Assembly (NCBI GenBank): GCA_030849465.1
Contig: JARVLF010000010.1
Location: 62,001-126,000 of the forward strand
DNA length: 64,000 nt
Reading direction: 5' to 3'
Source of the DNA: Moesziomyces globuligerus
Lineage: Eukaryota > Basidiomycota > Ustilaginomycetes > Ustilaginales > Ustilaginaceae
A program made the position numbers and the translations under genes. The notes below the pieces were generated by a model. That model had not been told where the DNA came from and ran no database searches. It worked only from the letters and a program-made list of their open reading frames with translations. Each line of letters opens with the position of its first letter. Position 1 is the first letter of the stretch. This document shows, one piece after another, positions 57,312 through 64,000 of the stretch.

Positions 57312-59225
57312 TCACACATTCTCCTCGGCTTGTTTCTCGGCCGCCTTCGCCGGGGTTGGCTTGGTCTTGGGCGAAGCGCTGCCCGTGACCTCGGTGAGTG
57401 GCGAGCCAGAGTCCAGCGTTTCGGGCGCGGACAGCATCGTCGGCCAGCTTTGCTCTCCCGTCTGATGGCTCGCTTGCGTCGGCAAGCCGGTCATGCCACG
57501 TCCCGCCGACATTTCTGCGGCCAATGGTGCGGGCGAGGCGAGTGCGCCATGACTTACATGCGGAGACGGGATCTGCATGGTCGCGAGCCTCGTATCGCTG
57601 CTCGAGACGTGGTCACCGAAGCCCGGAGCAGAAAAGATGCCGAGCGAGCCACCGTTGAGCGGGCCTCTGACGCGGTCCGCGAGGCAAAGGCCGAATGGCT
57701 TGGAACAGCTCTCGCTCTCGGCCTTGTTCGAGCTCGCAGCCATGTTGGCTGAGCTAAGAGTCGTGGACGGACCTCGTCGCGGCTCTTGCACCGGCGCTCG
57801 ATACGCATGTCCCGGGTCCAAAGCCATCAAGGGCGAGCCTTGCGTGTAGGCCGTCGAGTGGTCCTGCCAGCGCAAGCCGGATGCTACAGCCAGTGGGCGA
57901 GGCACCACCGATGGCGTGTCTGCTTCGGTCTCCGATCCGTCTCGCTTCAGCAGCTCCGCCTTCTGGCTCCACGCCGGCGAGGCGAAGCTGTGTACGCTCG
58001 GTCCAGACGGACTCTGCTCGCTCCAGTCCGACTCGATACCCACCTGCGGCATGAGGCTCGGCCCAAGTCCGTACCCAGGCTGAATGCCCGCGCTGCCGTA
58101 CATCGGCTTCATGTCGTACCCATCACAGTAAACAGCTGGTACGTTTAGCCGCGGACGATGGCCGGCATCGAACGTGTCCGTGGCGTACGTCGCAGGCGAG
58201 GCAAAGAAGCTCGGCGGCGGAGACATGGACATGGGGGCCCGGTGGTGGTCCATCGCCATCCCCACCTGGCTGCTCATTCGGGGATACGCCGTGTCGCCCA
58301 TGGGCAAGACGCTGCCGGGCTGCACCTCGCCCGGATACGCAGGATAGAAGTAGCGCGTCGTGTTGACCGCATTGTACAGCTGCGCCGCCGCAATTCGGTG
58401 GTCCTCGTTGTAGCACATCGATTTGGGAGACACGGGGCAGTCCGTCAGTCCCACGCGCAACAGTGGGTCCTCCAGCACATCCTGCTCTGTTCCCAAGCGC
58501 TCGAAATCGATGCGTCCTTGCTCTTGCTTTCCGTTCGCCCTGGTGTTGGCGCCTTCTTGGGCGATCTTGGCATCTTCAAGCGAGGAAGGCATCGTGTGGC
58601 TCGACGAAGACGAGGCAGACGAGGCGGCCGAGGCCGTAGTGCGCATCTTGCTATGCAGCCGGTTGCGTGCCGTGTGCGTCATCGTGTGACGATGCATCAC
58701 GTCTTGGCGCTGGAAGCACTTGCCGCAGATGTGGCACTCGTACTTGATCGTCTCGTCGTGCGTGGCGCGGTGGCGAAGCATGTGCTCGTGTCGCTTAAAG
58801 ACCTTGCCGCAGAAGCACGTATACGGCGGCTCGGGCTTCGGCCCATACTTGCGGCGCTTCTTTCGCACCGGTCCGGGACCTGTCTTGATGGCCGCATGGC
58901 CAAACATGGTCGAGCCACCCATCGACGCCTCGGCGCTGGCCAGATTGCGCTGGAGCGCTCCAGTGGCCGAACGTGTCGCGTAGCCCATGCGTATGTCGCA
59001 GCCACCAGCGCCGACGCTCAGTGCCGGGAGCGGCTGGACATCAACCGAGAGGTTGGCGGGAGAGTTGCATGCCGGCGAGATGTGTGCCTGCCAGTCCGAG
59101 ACCATGCCAGAGGTGGTCGCGGGCGCAAAGTGCGAAGGAAAGCTCGAGACAGGGTTCGAGTCAAAGGAGCCGAGGTGGTGAGGGTCGAGGTGTTGCGTCA
59201 AGGCGCGGCTGGCCAGCATCGACAT
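57312..59225 (-). CDS. C2H2 zinc-finger transcription factor with a non-standard first finger
   Basis: 637 residues with two adjacent C2H2 fingers at about 132-188 after a basic stretch (KKRRKYGPKPE). Finger 1 reads YTCFCGKVFKRHEHMLRHRA, with only one residue between its cysteines (C-X1-C) instead of two to four. Finger 2 (YECHICGKCFQRQDVMHRHT) is canonical C-X2-C...H-X3-H. The two-finger pair with RH/RQ helices is like fungal Adr1-type factors. The rest is Ser/Pro/Gly-rich, as in activation regions. Start M at 59225; the frame continues upstream only with a non-ATG codon. A 3.5-kb gene-free region lies upstream, the longest in the window, as seen for regulated developmental factors. Confidence 0.8.
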   Translation of the reverse strand: MSMLASRALTQHLDPHHLGSFDSNPVSSFPSHFAPATTSGMVSDWQAHISPACNSPANLSVDVQPLPALSVGAGGCDIRMGYATRSATGALQRNLASAEASMGGSTMFGHAAIKTGPGPVRKKRRKYGPKPEPPYTCFCGKVFKRHEHMLRHRATHDETIKYECHICGKCFQRQDVMHRHTMTHTARNRLHSKMRTTASAASSASSSSSHTMPSSLEDAKIAQEGANTRANGKQEQGRIDFERLGTEQDVLEDPLLRVGLTDCPVSPKSMCYNEDHRIAAAQLYNAVNTTRYFYPAYPGEVQPGSVLPMGDTAYPRMSSQVGMAMDHHRAPMSMSPPPSFFASPATYATDTFDAGHRPRLNVPAVYCDGYDMKPMYGSAGIQPGYGLGPSLMPQVGIESDWSEQSPSGPSVHSFASPAWSQKAELLKRDGSETEADTPSVVPRPLAVASGLRWQDHSTAYTQGSPLMALDPGHAYRAPVQEPRRGPSTTLSSANMAASSNKAESESCSKPFGLCLADRVRGPLNGGSLGIFSAPGFGDHVSSSDTRLATMQIPSPHVSHGALASPAPLAAEMSAGRGMTGLPTQASHQTGEQSWPTMLSAPETLDSGSPLTEVTGSASPKTKPTPAKAAEKQAEENV

Positions 59226-62200
59226 GGCCGTGGTGCCTGGCTCGGTGGGTCTGGACGGCGGGTGGCAACGCAATGGAAAGGGTCCCACCAAACGGATGGA
59301 AATCACGCGCGTCCTTGGATCGACAGGCTCTATATCCAACGGTGATCACCCCCTCTTTCGGTGAAGACGTCTATCGACGAGCACGACCGAGGCAGAGACC
59401 TTCTTATAGGTGGGCTGCTAGCGCAATGTGTGGGTACTGGAGTCGACGTGGGAGGGAAACGAGACGGTTGCGCGGGACGCTGTAGCCGGAGGCAAAGAAG
59501 GTCGAGTGCAAAGGAAGGTGTGGGAGGAAGTGATGGACCGAAGAGTCCTGAGCGCTGTTGCGTATTAGTACTTTTTTCCGACTGCTTCTACGGAGAGGCT
59601 CAGCCGGACAAGATGAGAAGGCTCCGAATGGTCCGCACGCCCAGCGCCGAAGATGAAGCCAACGCACAGCCCCCTTTCCGCCGCATCTCTTGTGGCATAG
59701 GCAGGAAATTTCGGGGGGCTGAGGGGGGCCGAACTGGCGTCAGTGACGCATGTCGGTAGCCATGCATCGACGACCGGTCAGAACAAAACGGCGTAGCACG
59801 CCGGTGCGATAGCGAGGCGCCGCTCAGATGATCGCGCATATGCCTCAAGCTGGGGGCGCATGCGTGACGATGATTTGCACCTAAGGGAAAAAAGGGGGCC
59901 GCGAGTGCCATTGCAAAGCGGAGCGCCTGGGCCTTGTCAACTGGCCATTGTGTGCGTGCAAACACGACACCCAGGCTCGAGGCTCACGAGCATTGCGGTG
60001 CGTCTGCTCATTGTGCGCGGCTGCGTAGGCGCACACATGCAATGTCCTCCCCTTTGCCAGCATCTCAGTCAACGCACACACACAGATACGATGCGCTGAG
60101 CCTCCAAGACTCTCGCTTGGTCTTACGGGCTGATGCAGTGCGCGGGTCGGCGCCTTTACCTTGCAACGGACCGCTGAGCGGCGCTACGAGTCGGCGAGCA
60201 ATAATGCCGAGAGAGCGAGCTTCATTGTGCACCACCTTCACCTGGGCGGCGCGCCGCGCCCTGCGCTTGTGAAGTGGCTGAACATCGGCTCGCTCCTCCC
60301 GGCCCAGTCCACCTCATCCCTGCCTTGCGTCTTTGAAGCTGAGGCTGACAACGCAAAGCGAGGCGAAAGCACGTGTCAAGGTGAATATCATGCTGCATGG
60401 CCGGCCAGTGGAGACGAAGTCGAGTCGTGTCAGCTCTTATTCCGGTCAGCTTTCTTTCTTTTTGTGGTTGCAGCCACGCAGAGGGCGACGATGGCGAGCG
60501 CCGACGTGGGGACCTTGCCGGTGTGCACCACATGGATGCCACACGGCCAAATCCGCCGTGCCCACCAACGCACCCCGCCGCCACAGCGCAGGGATCGAGC
60601 CGACTCAGAACCACGCCGCCGTGGTGGTGCGGCGGAACCTCGGCGCCTAAAGCGACGCGCTCCGATGCACGTTGACCAGCTTTCAGCCACGAGCCTAGCT
60701 TGGTCGCTGTCCTGATCCCTCCGGTGTGATGAGCTCCGTCTCCACCGCCGTTGCAAAATTCCAGACGCCGCGGAGCCGCACCACCAAAGCCGTGTGGTCT
60801 TATCAGCTTCTTCAAGCGCTTCCCCACCGGGCGCGATTGGTGTCCCACCCGTCTTGGCTCGATGAGACACCGGTTCGAGCATAGTGCAGAGGTAGGGAGG
60901 CCATGATGCACTGTTGCGCTGCAACACGTGCAGCGCGCTCGGCGTTCTCGGGCTCGACGAGACGACGCGAGGCAAATGAGGTCTTTGCGAGCCAAGCGAT
61001 GCACTTGGTCTGGGCTCGGCACCAGCTCGGTGGCAAATTGATAAAGCGAGGCGCGAGAATCTGGGTGTAGGTGCAGCCAGGTCACCATTGCATCTCGGAG
61101 GCCTCGTTCCATGCCCAAGCTATCGAAAGCGCCTCGATCGTAGCCATCGTATCGTCGTTGCCATTCTTGCAGTGCGCGCCCCAGGGTTGCACGGACGGTG
61201 GTGGTGGCTCAGCCCGGCGTGAGACGCCCGTGGAACAACAAACAAAAAAGCCTGCTCGGACCCCCTGATGAAGACCGCCACTTCATGTCGCCGCCCCATT
61301 TGCAGCTGCTACTTCCGGACTCTCGAGCCCCCTCGTCGCCCTTCGCAGTGCGTATTCGGAAACACGCGGCTATTCACTGCACTTTTGCTTGCGCCTTGCA
61401 GGGACGATGAACCTTTGGCAATGGCAGTTGATCATTCCTCGTAGAGCTCATCTGCTCGTACGCCAATCTCCTGGCGCTTTGAACGCCGAGCTTGATTTGA
61501 ACGTGGCTAGTTGCGTAGGCGAGGAGAGCGAGCCGTGCGTGGTGGCTGGTTTTCGCGTGGGGACGTGTTTGACGTGTGCAAGCCCTGTTGTACAGGATCC
61601 CCGATGCCACCGAGCGTTGGAGGCACGTCGTGCTGCATCTGTACGAAGCGAATCGTGCGCCAAACTCAATTGTGCGCACTCGTTACCTGCGCATTCGTAA
61701 GCATGGTCCCGACCGCCACGCATGCCGCGCGTTACTCCGCATCGCCAAGACCGTCTCGACCAAGCAGATTGTTTGGCGTGCGATCTCGATAAAGCGCGTG
61801 ACGCTTTGTGTGTTTGCAGTGGAATGAAGCAAGGTCTTAGGGGTTATGAGATCGTCGCCATCCATGCGACTGAAAACAAAACAAAAAGCGCGCTGCTGCG
61901 CTATGCATCCAAACGCGCCGAACGCAACAGCCTCGATCCGCACGCTGGCTGCGACGGGTGGCTGTCCCATTGTGGCGCACCGACTCAGCTTCGGAACATC
62001 GTAGCTATAGCTGACTCACAGGGATGAATGTGTACGACGTGGGGGTGCCAAGCCGAAGGCGGGAAGCATGGTATCCAATCGGGGACGCACAATGGCGTTC
62101 CGAGGTGAAGCGAGGCAAACAAGACGAACATTCTGCGCCTTCTTCTCATGTGTGTACAGACGCGCGCGACAGTCCTCTCGACTAGCTATCTGCGGACGCG

Positions 62201-62776
62201 CTCGAGCGTTGATCTTGGTGGGTTGCCAAAGACAGTGCCGCCACTGGATGGAGAGGGGCGAGTGGGGCAGCCCCGCCAGCGGAAAAAAGAGCACGCCATA
62301 CAGTTGCCCTGCGATTGGCTCGATCGACCTAGGACGGTACGATAAGCTCGATCTGTCCACTGTGATGTGATGGGCTGCACCTCAGTTCTGAGAAAATGAG
62401 CGACGTACGAAAAGTTGTTGCTTCATCGTGCCGACTTTCTTGGCATGACAGTGGTGTGGGTTCATCGTTAGCCATCTGGTGGTGGTGGTGGAGCCAGCCT
62501 CGCAATTTTGCAAACGTGTTAGGCCGTGAAATAGGTTGCAGAGCTGGTGTGCGCTTTTTTTGGGGAGCTCGCACCTCCACTCCTCGAAGAGCTGCAGAAC
62601 CAAGGAGATGGAGTTGGGAAACAAGGACCCTTGCTGCTCTCCATCAACCGCGGCACCAGCTGTTCGACCGCGACCGCGACCGACGCATTGTGGGCTTCTC
62701 CAAGAGTCTGCAGAGCAGCTGCGCAGGTGCGGGCTGGGACACAGGGCGTTGAAGCGAGGTGCGGGATGGACTGAGG
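59226..62776. promoter_or_regulatory. Large gene-free interval between the zinc-finger gene (-) and LYR-like gene (+)
   Basis: 3.55 kb. Open frames on both strands up to about 300 codons lack family features, good starts or codon-like composition. No tRNA, rRNA or transposon was recognised. It probably holds the extended promoter and 5' UTR of the zinc-finger gene; an unrecognised non-coding RNA cannot be excluded. Confidence 0.5.
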
Positions 62777-63904
62777 ATGGTCAAAACGCACGCAACAGGC
62801 TCGTGGCAGCCTCTGTACCGCGCGCTGCTGCGATCGTCGTATGCCGCCGTGCGCTTCAGCCGGCCAGCAGCCAAGAACACACGACGCTACCTGCGGGACG
62901 AGTTTGCCCATGCGGTCCGCAACGCCGCGCAGGAGTCCAAGACTGGGCGATCGGATGCGGCGACTTGGCAAGGGATGGGCCGACAAACGCACCACACGTT
63001 GGCGCTGCATCTGTCCTCGTCGCTGCTGCCAAGTGGCGCGCGCCAGGTAGCGCATCGCCGAGCCGGCGCGAGCGAGGCAGGAATTGTCGAAACTCAAGTC
63101 ACGAGCGCTTCGAAGAGCGTGGAGGCCAGCGAAAGCCAAGACGGTGTCAAGAGCAAGGCGAACAAGGGAGCGCGATTGGCGCATCGCGTGGTTTCGAACC
63201 TGGCCTCACTGACATACCACCACCTCTCGCCGCATACGCAGATGCAGACGCACAAGCGGCTGGGCGATCGGGAGTCGCACCGCAAACCGAAGCGGCTCTC
63301 GTCGCTCGCACGCGTCCTGGGTCAAGTCGACGCCTCCGCCGCCACGGACACGGATGGTTCTGCTTCCGCTTCCGCTCCCGCTTCCTCTGGCTTCGGTGAA
63401 CTCGAGGACGCACTGGCGGGCGCGGGCAGCGATGGGATGGTCAACGAGACGCATCTGCGGATCGACTTTTTGCTGCCGAGCATCAAGCCGATGCGCGGAC
63501 CCGTCTCGTCGCGCCTCAAGGTGTGGGACGGCCAGGGCGCCGACAAGATCGACTCGGACGGTCAGCTGCGTCAGATGGAGGCCGACCTGCGCACCATCGA
63601 GCGGCTCCTGTCCGAGCACAAGCCCGACCCGACTCCGAAGCCGACGGCGCGCACCAGAGGCGGGGTCAAGAAGGACGCGATGGCCAAGCAGATGGCCGAG
63701 CTGCGGCACGAGGCGGAGCAGCTCAAGAAGCGGATCAAGACGATGGCTCGCGAGCTCGCCAAGGCTGAACAGAAGGTGCAGTTGGAGGACATCCCCATCG
63801 GCGTGCTCGCCGACGTCGTCGCGGCTGCACAGGACGCCGAGGGGCTCTTGCTGGGTAAGCAGCGCTGGATGACGCGCAAGCAACGCGGCTTCCTACCGCC
63901 ATGA
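62777..63904 (+). CDS. LYR-motif-like protein of unknown function
   Basis: 375 residues from ATG 62777. The N-terminus (PLYRALLRSSYAAVRF, then RRYLRDEFAHAV) resembles the LYR motif (Leu-Tyr-Arg with downstream Phe and basic helix) used by small mitochondrial assembly factors that recruit the iron-sulfur cluster machinery through the acyl carrier protein. The rest is long and basic with a conserved-looking middle (THLRIDFLLPSIKPMRGPVS) and a coiled coil at about 265-335 (MAELRHEAEQLKKRIKTMAR), ending KQRWMTRKQRGFLPP. Typical LYR proteins are 80-130 residues, so this would be an extended form. It could instead be a fungal protein family known only as a DUF. Function is unassigned. Confidence 0.6.
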   Translation: MVKTHATGSWQPLYRALLRSSYAAVRFSRPAAKNTRRYLRDEFAHAVRNAAQESKTGRSDAATWQGMGRQTHHTLALHLSSSLLPSGARQVAHRRAGASEAGIVETQVTSASKSVEASESQDGVKSKANKGARLAHRVVSNLASLTYHHLSPHTQMQTHKRLGDRESHRKPKRLSSLARVLGQVDASAATDTDGSASASAPASSGFGELEDALAGAGSDGMVNETHLRIDFLLPSIKPMRGPVSSRLKVWDGQGADKIDSDGQLRQMEADLRTIERLLSEHKPDPTPKPTARTRGGVKKDAMAKQMAELRHEAEQLKKRIKTMARELAKAEQKVQLEDIPIGVLADVVAAAQDAEGLLLGKQRWMTRKQRGFLPP

Positions 63905-64000
63905 TCGCAGCACGAGTCGATCCGAATCAAGAATCTAGGGATCCTCTTGGACTGTCTTTGCCTGTAAATGTGCTTGTGCTGTCTGTGAGGATGGCGCCAA

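Noticed and set aside
58158..59345. 395-codon plus-strand frame opposite the zinc-finger gene
   Set aside because: Antisense shadow of the C2H2 gene.
60222..61118. 298-codon minus-strand frame in the large gap
   Set aside because: No recognisable domain, poor composition and overlapping frames of similar length on the other strand.

Overview
The window looks like a gene-dense stretch of a nuclear chromosome of a smut fungus (Ustilaginomycotina, Ustilaginales type). The evidence is GC-rich coding DNA, mostly intronless genes, short GT-AG introns of 68-78 nt where introns occur, intron-bearing tRNA genes, and protein families typical of basidiomycetes. The species cannot be fixed from sequence alone. 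Nothing bacterial, viral or transposon-like was seen.

Layout. 1-10.9 kb: the 3' part of the NPC scaffold gene NUP192/NUP205, three intron-containing tRNA-Asp(GUC) genes, the RNase P/MRP subunit POP5, and an RWD-RBR ubiquitin ligase (ITT1/RNF14 type). 11-19 kb: sterol glucosyltransferase UGT51/ATG26 converging on PEX5, with duplicated palindromes between their 3' ends. 19.9-26.4 kb: a secreted protein of unknown function, a NASP/Hif1/Sim3 histone chaperone, a membrane-anchored nucleotide pyrophosphatase/phosphodiesterase, and a one-intron dienelactone hydrolase. 26.4-31.6 kb: a gene-poor segment with two small secreted four-exon paralogs (effector candidates), a possible relic, and a small tail-anchored protein. 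32.7-42.2 kb: SWT1-type PIN nuclease, ORC2 carrying five AT-hooks, VMA21, CWF19L1/Drn1, and a probable Pol I factor Rrn11/TAF1A with a 32-copy in-frame 9-bp minisatellite. 42.4-49.2 kb: condensin subunit 1 and SEC62. 49.2-59.2 kb: a secreted GH43 exo-beta-1,3-galactanase, an SH3-PX-BAR sorting nexin and a C2H2 zinc-finger factor. 59.2-62.8 kb: a 3.5-kb gap in which I find no gene. 62.8-63.9 kb: a LYR-motif-like protein.

Most genes are housekeeping and not linked by pathway. Suggestive neighbours are UGT51/ATG26 beside PEX5 (both peroxisome-related in fungi) and the secreted set (19.9, 27.0, 30.0 and 50.8 kb), which fits a plant-associated life. I see no wholly new multi-gene system. The points most worth following are the paired effector-like genes, the AT-hook ORC2, the tRNA-Asp set with one divergent intron, the (TEG)32 minisatellite, the duplicated hairpins between UGT51 and PEX5, and the uncertain SEC62 N-terminus.
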